Shown here in pieces: positions 54,608 through 63,586 of a stretch of 64,000 nucleotides of DNA. Every line of letters starts with the position of its first letter. Positions within the stretch are counted from its first letter, which is position 1. The translations under genes and the position numbers were made by a program. The DNA lies in assembly GCF_040199715.1 (NCBI RefSeq), contig NZ_JBEFNA010000001.1:124001-188000 (forward strand), given 5' to 3'. The notes below the pieces were generated by a model, which saw only the letters and a program-made list of their open reading frames with translations, had not been told where the DNA came from and made no database searches. The stretch is from Fusobacterium sp. SYSU M8D902. Lineage in GTDB: Bacteria > Fusobacteriota > Fusobacteriia > Fusobacteriales > Fusobacteriaceae.

Positions 54608-55318
54608 TTATTGTTTTTCTTCTGTTTTTTCTTGAGTTTCTTCCTTTTCTTCCTCTTTTTTCTCCGGTGCTTTTGGTAATGGGTTTCCAAATAGCCACTC
54701 TATCTGTCTTCTAATTCCTGTTAAGTTAAACTCTTTATCTCCAACAACCAATCTATCATCTTCTGGTATTGCTGTATATCCTTCATCAAGAGGCATACTC
54801 TTATCAAGGTTTACTTGAAGTTTAATTAACTCTCCCTCTACTGGTTTAAACTCAGTTCTAACAGTTTTAATTACACCTTCAGTTGCTAGTATCTTAGCTT
54901 TATCCTCATCAGATAATCTTCTTTGAGGTGGATAATCAGCTATAAATAGATCTTCAGTAGCTATAAATTTAACCTTATCTTCAGCTACTTTTTCAAATAG
55001 ATCTATTGTATACTTTCCTCTTTCTCCAACTATAAATTTCTCTAAATCTAAAATTTTCTTTCCAACACCGAATGGATCAGGTAAAATTCCAAACTCTCCC
55101 TTAGTTATTAATGTATCATCTGGAGCATTTATTCTCACTTCAAACATAGTTGGTCTTTGTAACTCATTAACTGTTACAACTATTGATAAATTTGCCATTG
55201 GAAATGGAAACATTGGTTGAATAAGATTATCAAACTCTCCAAATATATCTATAACTCCATTTACTTGTGGATTCATTTGAGCTTTATAAGCTGTTATTAC
55301 ATGTTTTAATTTTGCCAT
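54608..55318 (-). CDS. Conserved-looking protein of unknown function
   Basis: 236 residues, not recognised with certainty. The first 100 residues look beta-rich (ANLSIVVTVNELQRPTMFEV). The middle contains QRRLSDEDKAKIL. The tail after 215 is a low-complexity Glu/Lys segment. No signal peptide. GGGG-rich ribosome site before the ATG. It ends 7 bases before the rplM promoter and lies downstream of the phosphate two-component genes on the same strand, but a shared transcript is uncertain. Confidence 0.75.
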   Translation of the reverse strand: MAKLKHVITAYKAQMNPQVNGVIDIFGEFDNLIQPMFPFPMANLSIVVTVNELQRPTMFEVRINAPDDTLITKGEFGILPDPFGVGKKILDLEKFIVGERGKYTIDLFEKVAEDKVKFIATEDLFIADYPPQRRLSDEDKAKILATEGVIKTVRTEFKPVEGELIKLQVNLDKSMPLDEGYTAIPEDDRLVVGDKEFNLTGIRRQIEWLFGNPLPKAPEKKEEEKEETQEKTEEKQ

Positions 55319-55386
55319 TCTTCTACCCCTTTTCTTTTTGTTATCTACTCCTAATATACCATATTTTCTCCATATTAGTCCACTTT

Positions 55387-57051
55387 TTATTTTAAAATAT
55401 AGAATGAGAAGGTAGTTCCAATATGCTCCTGTGAGTCAATTGTCAAATCTCCTCCACACTTATCTACTAGAGTTTTTACTATTGACAGTCCAAGTCCTGT
55501 TCCACCCAAATTACTAGTTCTAGCTTGATCTATTCGATAGAATCTCTCAAATATCTTATCCTGTTCGTAGATAGGTATTCCCATTCCATTATCTTTGACT
55601 TGAATTAAATATCTATCCCCTTTTTCCAATACATCTACCATTACCCTTGGATTTTTATTCATATTGTAGATAATTCCATTCTCTATTAAATTTTTTAAGA
55701 TCATAGATATTTTTTCAAAATCTATTTTCAAATAGTCTCTATTATCTGTGAGTACAAAATTAAACTCTACCTCTGCTCCTTTTTCCTCTATCTTTTTGTC
55801 TAAAATATCCAGTAACTCTTTTTTTAATTTTTCAACTCCAATTTGTGAGATATTTACAAGATTAGAATTTTCTATTTTAGATATATTAAAAAAATCTAAA
55901 ACAATATTTTCAAGCCTTTCTACATTAGATTTTATAGTTTTTAAGAACTTTGTTTTCATACTATCTGGACAATCTTCTAAAGCTATCAAATACCCTTTTA
56001 TATTTGTAAGTGGGGTTTTCAATTCGTGACTTACATTGTTTATAAAACTTCTTTGAACCTCAACCATCTCTCTAGTGCTCGTTATATCCTTAATTGTTAT
56101 TATATATCTATTACTAAATTCTAAATACTTCATTGTCAATAAAAAGTATTTTTTTAAATTTTGAATATATAGCTCTTCTCTAATATCTTTTTTAGAACTC
56201 ATTCCATCTTTAATATGTTTTATTATCTCAATATGTTTTACTGCCCCTAAATAATCATCTTCATAGGGATCTATTATATATTTTAAAGATGTATTCTTTA
56301 CTATAAAGCTTCCATTTACATTTAATAACCCAATAAAAAGATCTACTGAATGTAAGACTTCAGATAAAACTCTTCTCTCTTTCTCCAATCTAGATATATT
56401 ATTTAGATTCTTCTCCTGCCACTCTTTCAAAATATCCCAAAATTGAAATAACCAATACTCATCTTTAGAGTAATTTACCTTCTCCATCTCTCCACTTTTA
56501 AGAAAACATCTCATTTTTTCAATTTTATTATAGAAATCTCTTTTTATATAGTTTTTATAGAAAAAATGTATCACATAATTTAAGATTATAAAAAATAGTA
56601 TCTGAATTAAAAGAAACTCTCTTATCTGTAATACTTCTTTACTATAGTCATTAGAAGTTCTCAGTACATACTCTTCACCATTTATATCTCTCACTAAGAT
56701 AGCATAATAAGCCATCATCTTATGTAGTGTGTCACTACTTCTCACCGTAAAACTCTCACTATTTTTAATAGCTTCTTGAATCTCTAATCTCTGAAGATGA
56801 TTATCCATTCTTTTCTCCTCTTCCTCAGTTTTTTTAGAGTCAAAAATTATTTTTCCTTCCAAATCCACTATTGTAAATCTAAGTTCATTATTTGAAAAAA
56901 GTTCTTGGTACTTTACTCTTGGATTTCTCTCAGCTATTAATTTTACAAGTAGGGTATCCTCTTTCAATATCTGTTTCACTCTTTGCTTATATAGGTTTGA
57001 TAAGATTTTAGAGTTTATTCCTACAAAAATTCCCTCTAAGATCAGTATCAA
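55387..57051 (-). CDS. phoR: PhoR-like sensor histidine kinase
   Basis: Membrane kinase, about 554 residues. An N-terminal membrane helix, an extracytoplasmic domain (about 20-130), a second membrane helix near 145, a PAS-like region, the phospho-acceptor box FINNVSHELKTPLTNIKGY, and the ATPase boxes VKDNGMGIPIYEQDKIFERFY and GGTGLGLSIVK. Its place after phoB and near pst genes supports the PhoR call. The start is unclear. The TTG at 57051 has no good ribosome site and cuts the first helix, while the frame stays open upstream (IQIRRKEIIIL) with AAGGAG inside phoB, so a rare ATT or ATA start is possible. Confidence 0.88.
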   Translation of the reverse strand: MILILEGIFVGINSKILSNLYKQRVKQILKEDTLLVKLIAERNPRVKYQELFSNNELRFTIVDLEGKIIFDSKKTEEEEKRMDNHLQRLEIQEAIKNSESFTVRSSDTLHKMMAYYAILVRDINGEEYVLRTSNDYSKEVLQIREFLLIQILFFIILNYVIHFFYKNYIKRDFYNKIEKMRCFLKSGEMEKVNYSKDEYWLFQFWDILKEWQEKNLNNISRLEKERRVLSEVLHSVDLFIGLLNVNGSFIVKNTSLKYIIDPYEDDYLGAVKHIEIIKHIKDGMSSKKDIREELYIQNLKKYFLLTMKYLEFSNRYIITIKDITSTREMVEVQRSFINNVSHELKTPLTNIKGYLIALEDCPDSMKTKFLKTIKSNVERLENIVLDFFNISKIENSNLVNISQIGVEKLKKELLDILDKKIEEKGAEVEFNFVLTDNRDYLKIDFEKISMILKNLIENGIIYNMNKNPRVMVDVLEKGDRYLIQVKDNGMGIPIYEQDKIFERFYRIDQARTSNLGGTGLGLSIVKTLVDKCGGDLTIDSQEHIGTTFSFYILK

Positions 57052-57062
57052 TATTAAGATAA

Positions 57063-57746
57063 TTATCTCTTTTCTTCTAATTTGTATCCAACTCCTTTTA
57101 TAGTTCTAATATGCTCACTAAGCTCTGGCAATTTATCTCTTAACTTAGAAATATATACATCAACAGTCCTATCTCCAGCATAGTAATTACTATTCCATAC
57201 TTTATCCAAAATCTTCTCCCTTGTTATTACCAAGTTCTTATTTTGAACTAATAATAACAAGAGGTCATACTCTTTTTTAGAGAGTTCTATCTCATTCTCA
57301 TCATAGAGAACCCTGTGTCTATCATCTTCTATTTTCAATTTATAGAACTCAAATTTGCTCTCCTTCTCTCTCTTAATCTCACTATCTTTAAAAAATCTCT
57401 TTACTCTCAACACCAACTCTCTCGGATCAAATGGCTTTTTCATATAGTCATCTGCACCTATTTCCAAACCTTCTAACACATCTTCTATCTCTGTCTTTGC
57501 TGTCAACATAATTATTGTTGGCTTTCCATATTCTGAAGATATTCCTTTTACAATTTTTGTAAAATTTTTTCCATCTAAATTTGGTAGCATCAGATCTAGA
57601 ACTACTAAATTGTGTTGTTTCTCTTTTAATAATTTCAACCCTTCTAAACCATCATCAGCACTATCAACTTCATATCCCTCTTTAGTTAAAAAATATGAAA
57701 TTAACTCCTGTATCTCCTTATCATCTTCTATAACTAGGATCTTCAT
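57063..57746 (-). CDS. phoB: PhoB/PhoP-like response regulator
   Basis: 227 residues. Receiver domain with acidic pocket IEDD and phosphorylation site Asp51 (VVLDLMLPNLDG), Lys in MKKPF, and a C-terminal OmpR-type winged helix (SKKEYDLLLLLV, AGDRTVDVYISKLRDKL). Expected to bind the TTTACA arrays between pstS and pstC. GGAGG before the ATG. Confidence 0.93.
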   Translation of the reverse strand: MKILVIEDDKEIQELISYFLTKEGYEVDSADDGLEGLKLLKEKQHNLVVLDLMLPNLDGKNFTKIVKGISSEYGKPTIIMLTAKTEIEDVLEGLEIGADDYMKKPFDPRELVLRVKRFFKDSEIKREKESKFEFYKLKIEDDRHRVLYDENEIELSKKEYDLLLLLVQNKNLVITREKILDKVWNSNYYAGDRTVDVYISKLRDKLPELSEHIRTIKGVGYKLEEKR

Positions 57747-57786
57747 TTCTCCTCCAAATTTAAAAATATTCTTTATCTAAATTATA

Positions 57787-57829
57787 GAAGAGAGGGCACA
57801 AAAAGTAAACATTTTTATACCCTCTCTTC
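57787..57829 (-). terminator. Hairpin between pstS and phoB
   Basis: GAAGAGAGGG pairs with CCCTCTCTTC, and the inside contains AAAAA/TTTTT. The following T run is weak, so it may only reduce read-through from pstS into phoB. Confidence 0.6.
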
Positions 57830-57853
57830 ATAAATATATTATATTTTTAAGCT

Positions 57854-58699
57854 TTATTTTACAGGAACAAATCCCTCTTCTTTAACAATTCCCTGTCCTT
57901 TTGGAGAAAGTGCATAATCTACAAGTTTATTAATATCTTCTTCTGCATTCTTATCCACATACCAGTACACTTCTCTAGCTATTGGATATGTTTTATTTGA
58001 TACATTTTCTGGTGTTGCTTCTACTCCATCTACTTTTATAGATTCTACTGTGCTATCCATATAACCCATTCCTATATAACCAATAGCATTTTTATTAACC
58101 TTTATCTCCTGTTTTATTGCCTCATTAGATGGCATATACAAAGTTTTTTCTCCATATTCTAACTCTTTTTTAGTATTGTTTTCTCTGATAATATGCTCCT
58201 TAAAAAATTCATGTGTCCCAGATGATGAATCTCTAGATAGTACTACTATTGGTGCATCCTCTCCACCTATCTCCTTCCAGTTACTGATTTCACCTCTAAA
58301 TATTTTTCCCAATGTTATATCATCAATATCTTTTACAGGGTTTGCAAGGTTTGCTACTATTGTTATTCCATCAAATCCTAAAACTACCTCTCTTACATCT
58401 ATTCCCTTGCTTTTTGCCATAGAGATCTCTTTCTCTTTTATATTTCTTGAAGCCATAGCAATATCAGTTGTTCCATTCAAAAGTGCTGATATTCCAACAC
58501 CAGAACCTCCACCTGTAACTGCTATTCTTGCCCCTCTATTCTCCTTCATATAGTTTTCAGCTATCGATTGAGATACATTTAATATAGTATCTGATCCTTT
58601 AGCTTGTATCACTTTTGATCTTGCCTCTGCAACAGCAGAAGCTGATAACATTCCTCCAACTATTAAGATACTAAACAACCCTTTTTTTAAGATATTCAT
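57854..58699 (-). CDS. pstS: Phosphate-binding protein of the Pst ABC transporter
   Basis: 281 residues with a signal peptide (NILKKGLFSILIVGG then SASAVAEA) and no lipobox cysteine, so probably soluble in the periplasm. Phosphate-site motifs are KGSDTILNVSQ, GGGSGVGISAL and LSRDSSSGTHEFF. It is on the minus strand, divergent from the other pst genes, an uncommon split of the pst cluster. TGGAGGGATAAG before the ATG. Confidence 0.95.
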   Translation of the reverse strand: MNILKKGLFSILIVGGMLSASAVAEARSKVIQAKGSDTILNVSQSIAENYMKENRGARIAVTGGGSGVGISALLNGTTDIAMASRNIKEKEISMAKSKGIDVREVVLGFDGITIVANLANPVKDIDDITLGKIFRGEISNWKEIGGEDAPIVVLSRDSSSGTHEFFKEHIIRENNTKKELEYGEKTLYMPSNEAIKQEIKVNKNAIGYIGMGYMDSTVESIKVDGVEATPENVSNKTYPIAREVYWYVDKNAEEDINKLVDYALSPKGQGIVKEEGFVPVK

Positions 58700-58753
58700 T
58701 CTTATCCCTCCAAATTTTTATTTCTTGTTTATGCTATTAATATACAGTGTCTA

Positions 58754-58792
58754 TGTAAATTGATTATTAATCTAGTGTAAATTTTATGTAAA
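58754..58792 (-). promoter_or_regulatory. Pho-box array for pstS
   Basis: Minus strand: TTTACA (58792-58787), TTTACA (58781-58776), TTAATA (58770-58765), TTTACA (58759-58754). The period is exactly 11 bp, as in PhoP boxes of Bacillus (TT-A/C/T-ACA repeats). Confidence 0.85.
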
Positions 58793-58798
58793 TATTTT

Positions 58799-58837
58799 TT
58801 TACACAGAATTTACATTGAATTAATACTGTTTTTACA
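58799..58837 (+). promoter_or_regulatory. Pho-box array for pstCAB-phoU
   Basis: TTTACA at 58799, 58810 and 58832 and TTAATA at 58821, all 11 bp apart. Same order and same degenerate third repeat as the divergent array, a mirror image of it. Confidence 0.85.
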
Positions 58838-58891
58838 CTGTTAAGATAATATAGTTATGTATTTAATATATAGATTTTTTAGGAGGTTTTT

Positions 58892-59764
58892 ATGCAATGC
58901 ATAAGAAAATTTAAAGATGGTGTAATGAAGCATCTTCTTTTTGGGATAGGAGTATCTAATATTATAATTATATTTTTAATTTTCCTGTTCATATTATCAA
59001 ATGGAATAAAATTTTTTAACTCATACTCTGTAACTGATTTTATTTTTGGAAAAAAATGGATATCACTCTCTGAACTATATGGACTTTTACCACTTCTAGT
59101 TGGTTCATTTTGGGTAGTGATTGTAGCTCTTTTAATAGCTGTTCCCATTGGAATTCTTACAGCTATTTATATAGCTGAATATGCTTCTCCAAAAGTAAAA
59201 ACTTTTATGAAAATAATTATTGAAACTATGTCCGCTATTCCCTCTGTTGTACTTGGATTTATTGGACTATATGTATTATCTGGACCTATAAAGGAGATGT
59301 TTAACTTAACAAGTGGTCTCACAGCTTTAACTGGTGGAATCATGTTAGCATTTATGGCTATTCCGACTATTGTAAGTATAGCTGACGATTCTTTAGAAGC
59401 TCTTGATAAGTCTTATAAAGAAGCTTCTCTAGCTTTGGGAGCTAACTCTGTTGAAACAATTTTTAACGTACTTTTACCAGCAGCTTTTCCAGGAATATTT
59501 GCTGGGGTTATGTTAGGATTTGGAAGAATTATTGGAGAGACTTTAACAGTTCTTATGATCACAGGTAACTCTCCTATCTTAGCTACTTCCCCTCTCTCTC
59601 CAGTGAGAACTCTTACAGCTACAATAGCAGCTGAAATGGGAGAGGTAGTTCAAGGAAGTACTCACTACTATGCACTTTTTACAATTGGTATAGTCCTTTT
59701 TATTATAAGTTTCATTACCAACTGTATCGCTGAAAAGTTTATACAAAAAGCTAGAGAACTTTAA
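58892..59764 (+). CDS. pstC: Phosphate ABC transporter permease PstC
   Basis: 290 residues with about six membrane segments. The EAA loop reads EASLALGANSVETIFNVLLPA. TTAGGAGG precedes the ATG. The stop overlaps TAATG of the next region. Part of the PhoB-controlled importer. Confidence 0.95.
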   Translation: MQCIRKFKDGVMKHLLFGIGVSNIIIIFLIFLFILSNGIKFFNSYSVTDFIFGKKWISLSELYGLLPLLVGSFWVVIVALLIAVPIGILTAIYIAEYASPKVKTFMKIIIETMSAIPSVVLGFIGLYVLSGPIKEMFNLTSGLTALTGGIMLAFMAIPTIVSIADDSLEALDKSYKEASLALGANSVETIFNVLLPAAFPGIFAGVMLGFGRIIGETLTVLMITGNSPILATSPLSPVRTLTATIAAEMGEVVQGSTHYYALFTIGIVLFIISFITNCIAEKFIQKAREL

Positions 59765-59775
59765 TGGAGGAAAAA

Positions 59776-60621
59776 ATGTTTATTTTAAAAAAATCAAAAG
59801 CTAAATTTTTAGAGAATCTGATAAAAATTATTACTCTAATCTCAGTAATCCCAATATTTCTAATTATTGGATATATACTTTATACAGGTATTCCTGCAAT
59901 ATCTTGGAGCTTCTTAACTGAGATGCCTAGTGATGGAATGAGGGCTGGAGGAATATTCCCTGCTATAGTTGGAACTCTTTGGCTTACACTGGGAACTATC
60001 ATAATATCTGTTCCTTTTGGAGTACTGACTGGAGTCTATCTTGTAGAATATGCTAAGGATAATCTTCTTACAAGAATTATCAATCTTACCATAATTAATT
60101 TAGCTGGTATACCAAGTATAATTTACGGACTTTTTGGTATGGCACTTTTCGTTATATTTTTAAACTTTGATGTTTCGATTTTATCTGGATCATTAACACT
60201 TGGAATTATGTGTTTACCTGTTATTATCACTGCTACTCGAGAATCTCTTTTAGCTATTCCGAAACATCTAAGAGAGGCTTCTTTAGCTCTTGGAGCTACA
60301 AAATGGGAGACAATTACAAAAGTTATTCTTCCTGCTGCTATGCCTGGAATTTTAACTGGAGTTATTTTGAGTATATCTAGAGCTGCTGGAGAGACAGCAC
60401 CTATAATGTTTACAGCTGTTGCCTTCTACCTTCCATTTTTACCATTAACTTATTGGGATCAGGTTATGGCTCTACCATACCATCTCTATGTAATTTCAAC
60501 ACAAGTTCCAAATATGCCAGCTGCTTATATGAGTGGTACTCTATTTGTCCTTGTTGTAATTACAATAAGCTTCAATCTACTTGGTGCTTTTATCAGGTAT
60601 AGATTTAATTCACAAAAATAA
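59776..60621 (+). CDS. pstA: Phosphate ABC transporter permease PstA
   Basis: 281 residues, about six membrane segments; EAA loop EASLALGATKWETITKVILPA. I use the ATG at 59776, because the in-frame ATG at 59764 is directly followed by GGAGG, which is the ribosome site for the later start. Confidence 0.94.
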   Translation: MFILKKSKAKFLENLIKIITLISVIPIFLIIGYILYTGIPAISWSFLTEMPSDGMRAGGIFPAIVGTLWLTLGTIIISVPFGVLTGVYLVEYAKDNLLTRIINLTIINLAGIPSIIYGLFGMALFVIFLNFDVSILSGSLTLGIMCLPVIITATRESLLAIPKHLREASLALGATKWETITKVILPAAMPGILTGVILSISRAAGETAPIMFTAVAFYLPFLPLTYWDQVMALPYHLYVISTQVPNMPAAYMSGTLFVLVVITISFNLLGAFIRYRFNSQK

Positions 60622-60654
60622 TAATATTCAATTGATATAAATTAGGAGGAAAAA

Positions 60655-61419
60655 ATGAATTCTAACGACACTAGAATTTTAGTAAAAGATTTTAACTTTT
60701 ATTATGGAGATTTTAAAGCTTTAAAAGATATTAATATGGAGATTAAAAAAAATAAGGTCACTGCACTAATCGGACCTTCTGGGTGTGGTAAATCTACATT
60801 TTTAAGATCTATCAACAGAATGAATGATCTAATTCCAAATGTAAAATATGAGGGAAACATTCTTTTTGATGGAAAGAATATTTTTGATAAAGATTATGAT
60901 ATTGTTGAACTTAGAAAAAAAGTGGGAATGGTATTTCAAAAACCAAATCCATTTCCAAAAAGCATCTATGAAAACTTAGTTTATGCTCCAAAACTACATG
61001 GTGAAAAAAATAAAGATAAACTTGATGAGATTGTTGAAAACTCTTTGAGATCAGTTGCTCTTTGGGACGAGGTAAAAGATAAACTCCACAAATCATCTCT
61101 TGGATTATCTGGTGGACAACAACAGAGACTATGTATAGCAAGAGCTATCTCCATAAATCCAGAGATCCTATTGATGGATGAGCCTACTTCAGCTCTAGAT
61201 CCAATCTCAACAGCTAAAATAGAGGAACTTATCAGACAACTTGAAGAGAAATATAGTATAATTATCGTTACTCACAATATGCAACAAGCCTCAAGAATAT
61301 CTGAATATACTGGTTTCTTCTATCAAGGTGTGCTAGAGGAGTTTGATAAAACAGAACTTATCTTTACTACACCACATAAGAAAAAAACAGAAGACTATAT
61401 TACAGGAAAATTTGGATAG
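60655..61419 (+). CDS. pstB: Phosphate ABC transporter ATPase PstB
   Basis: 254 residues. Walker [10 protein letters not shown], signature [16 protein letters not shown], Walker [13 protein letters not shown] and the PstB-specific [17 protein letters not shown] before the ATG. Confidence 0.96.
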   Translation: MNSNDTRILVKDFNFYYGDFKALKDINMEIKKNKVTALIGPSGCGKSTFLRSINRMNDLIPNVKYEGNILFDGKNIFDKDYDIVELRKKVGMVFQKPNPFPKSIYENLVYAPKLHGEKNKDKLDEIVENSLRSVALWDEVKDKLHKSSLGLSGGQQQRLCIARAISINPEILLMDEPTSALDPISTAKIEELIRQLEEKYSIIIVTHNMQQASRISEYTGFFYQGVLEEFDKTELIFTTPHKKKTEDYITGKFG

Positions 61420-61431
61420 GAGGATTTATTT

Positions 61432-62118
61432 ATGAGAAATTTAGAGGAAAGTATAAAAGGTTTGAACGAACATTATCTTGAACTTTTGAAAAATTTAAAT
61501 AGAGTTCTAGATATAAATCTTGAGATGTTAGAAAGATCTAATTTTGATAAGACTCTATATGGAGAGTGTCTAGTTACAGAGAATACTATTAACAATTTTG
61601 AAGTGAAGATAAAAGAGGATTCTATCTTTACAATAGCTAGATTTCAGCCAGCAGCTAGTAATCTAAGACTTCTTATTATGCTTATCAACAGTGCTAGAGT
61701 AATTGAAAGAATGGGAGATATTTTAAAATCTAACTTAAAAATAATCAAAAATATTGAAACTATCTCTCCTGAAATGAAACCATATCTAAAGGATATAATC
61801 CTTCCAATTGCTAAAAAAACAAAAAATATCTACGAAGGATATATCAACGCTTTTATAAAAAGTGATGAAAAAACTCTATTCACTCTTCTGACTATGGATG
61901 AGGAGATTGATGAATTAACTAGGGCAGATATTTGTGATATTGTTGAAATTATGAAGAAAAATTCTAAAAATATTGAAGGTGGAACTGATCTTATTGTACT
62001 TTGTAAGAAATTTGAAAGATTTGCTGACCATATTTTACACTTAGTTTTTGATCTGATCTATATACTGAAAGGTAAGGATATGAGAAAGGTTGAACTATTA
62101 GAAGATAAAAAAATTTAA
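61432..62118 (+). CDS. phoU: Phosphate signalling regulator PhoU
   Basis: 228 residues, all-helical, two PhoU repeats (about 10-100 and 115-215) with metal-binding ERMGD and KKFERFADHI. Links Pst transport to PhoR signalling. Last gene of pstCAB-phoU; no clear terminator before the next promoter. Confidence 0.93.
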   Translation: MRNLEESIKGLNEHYLELLKNLNRVLDINLEMLERSNFDKTLYGECLVTENTINNFEVKIKEDSIFTIARFQPAASNLRLLIMLINSARVIERMGDILKSNLKIIKNIETISPEMKPYLKDIILPIAKKTKNIYEGYINAFIKSDEKTLFTLLTMDEEIDELTRADICDIVEIMKKNSKNIEGGTDLIVLCKKFERFADHILHLVFDLIYILKGKDMRKVELLEDKKI

Positions 62119-62126
62119 AAATATAT

Positions 62127-62155
62127 TTGACTTTTTCATTTTAATATGTTATATA
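62127..62155 (+). promoter_or_regulatory. Promoter of the leader peptide/M20 operon
   Basis: TTGACT (62127-62132), 17 bases, TATATA (62150-62155). Confidence 0.6.
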
Positions 62156-62188
62156 TATCTCAAGTAAAACATTTTAAGGAGGAGAGTT

Positions 62189-62284
62189 ATGTTACTAAGG
62201 ACATTAAAGTTAAGGACAATTTATAGACAAATAAATACCTTATCTTTTAGTATGCCTAAGTATCATTGTACTCTAAGCTTGTAG
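62189..62284 (+). CDS. Candidate 31-residue leader peptide
   Basis: A very strong ribosome site AAGGAGGAGAG sits 2 bases from an ATG that opens a 31-codon frame. The peptide starts MLLRTLKLRTIYRQ and ends with YHCTLSL. It has seven Leu, five Thr and four Arg, with LRT repeated. A small hairpin (GTAGA/TCTAC, 62281-62293) covers the stop codon, and a terminator follows 40 bases later, before the M20 gene. The layout is that of a transcription attenuator or arrest-peptide sensor. The sensed compound is unknown. Confidence 0.6.
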   Translation: MLLRTLKLRTIYRQINTLSFSMPKYHCTLSL

Positions 62285-62324
62285 ATTTTCTACTAGCATT
62301 GTTTTTGTATATCAAATTTTATGA

Positions 62325-62359
62325 GTCAATACACTTTTAAGGTGTATTGGCTTTTTTTT
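62325..62359 (+). terminator. Leader terminator upstream of the M20 gene
   Basis: GTCAATACAC pairs with GTGTATTGGC (one G-T pair), 7-base loop, followed by eight T. Confidence 0.88.
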
Positions 62360-62383
62360 ATCTTAAAATATCTGGAGGGAATT

Positions 62384-63559
62384 ATGAAACAATTAAAAGA
62401 ACAACTTTCTACACTTTTTGACAAATATCTTGATGAGTTTAAAGAGATTAATGAGTATATCTACAACAATCCTGAAATTGGAAGACAGGAGTTTAAAGCT
62501 TGTGAAATCTTAAGCAACACACTTAAGAAATATGGTTTTGAAACAACTGTTAATTATGCTAATATTCCAACTGCATTTCTTGGTAAATTCTCAAGTGGAA
62601 AGAATGGACCTAAAATAGCTATACTTGCTGAATATGATGCTCTTCCTGAGATTGGACATGGATGTGGACACAATATTTTTGGAGTTACTAGTATTGCTAC
62701 TGGAATTTTATTAAAAGAGGTTATGCAAGATACAATTGGAGATATACTTGTAATTGGAACTCCTGCTGAAGAGACTTTTGGAGCTAAAGTAGAAATGGCT
62801 GAACTTGGAATTTTTGATGATATAGATATAGCTATGGCAGTACATCCCACTGGTGAATCTCACAAAAGAAGTGGTTCTTCTCAAGCTATGGAAGCTATAC
62901 AATTTACTTTTAAAGGAAAGACAGCCCATGCTGCTGCATCTCCTCACGAAGGAATAAACGCCTTAGATGGAGTAATAACATTATTTAACTCTATCAATGC
63001 ACTTAGACAGCAGACTCTTGAGACTTCTAGAATACACGGAATAATAAGTAATGGTGGTGAAGCTGCTAACATCATTCCAGATCTTGCTGTTGCTAACTTC
63101 TATGTGAGAGCTAAAACACTTTCATATTTAAAAGAGTTGGTTGAAAAGGTTAAAAATTGTGCCAAAGGAGCTGCTCTAGCCACTGGTACTACTCTTGAGA
63201 TTGAAAATTATGAAACTAGTTTCGCCAACCTTGTAACTAATAAAAAATTATCAGAAATATATGAGAAAAATTTAAAACTTCAAGGAGTGACTGAAATAGG
63301 TGATGGTGGCTCTTCTGGTTCTACAGATATGGGAGATGTGAGCCATTGTTGTCCAACAATTCACCCTCATTTCCCATTGACTAAAGCTCACCTCATAGGT
63401 CACAGTGTTGAATTTGCTAATGCCACTATACAGCCTGAAGCTTATATTGGAATGAAAGAAGCTACTCTAGCAATGGCTCTTACAGCTATGGATATCTTCA
63501 ATAATAAAGATCTTCTTGCAGAGATCAAAACAGAATTTATCAACAATAAAAATTTATAA
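62384..63559 (+). CDS. M20D amidohydrolase (aminoacylase/AbgB-like)
   Basis: 391 residues. Metal ligands in EYDALPEIGHGCGHN, TPAEETFGAKVEM and the late PHFPLTKAHLIGHSVEFA; dimerisation domain about 165-290 with KGKTAHAAASPHEGINALDG. Relatives hydrolyse N-acyl amino acids, hippurate or p-aminobenzoyl-glutamate. The ATG at 62384 follows GGAGGG; an in-frame start inside the terminator was rejected. The next gene is an amino-acid-type ABC binding protein, so a scavenging pathway for acylated amino acids or dipeptides is plausible. Confidence 0.88.
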   Translation: MKQLKEQLSTLFDKYLDEFKEINEYIYNNPEIGRQEFKACEILSNTLKKYGFETTVNYANIPTAFLGKFSSGKNGPKIAILAEYDALPEIGHGCGHNIFGVTSIATGILLKEVMQDTIGDILVIGTPAEETFGAKVEMAELGIFDDIDIAMAVHPTGESHKRSGSSQAMEAIQFTFKGKTAHAAASPHEGINALDGVITLFNSINALRQQTLETSRIHGIISNGGEAANIIPDLAVANFYVRAKTLSYLKELVEKVKNCAKGAALATGTTLEIENYETSFANLVTNKKLSEIYEKNLKLQGVTEIGDGGSSGSTDMGDVSHCCPTIHPHFPLTKAHLIGHSVEFANATIQPEAYIGMKEATLAMALTAMDIFNNKDLLAEIKTEFINNKNL

Positions 63560-63586
63560 TTATATTTAAAACATGGAGGGATTTTT

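Noticed and set aside
58754-58837. Short repeats as a CRISPR-like array
   Set aside because: Six-base units at 11-bp steps fit Pho boxes, with no spacers or long repeats.
59764-59775. ATG overlapping the pstC stop as pstA start
   Set aside because: GGAGG follows it immediately and serves the ATG at 59776; coupling by the first start cannot be fully excluded.
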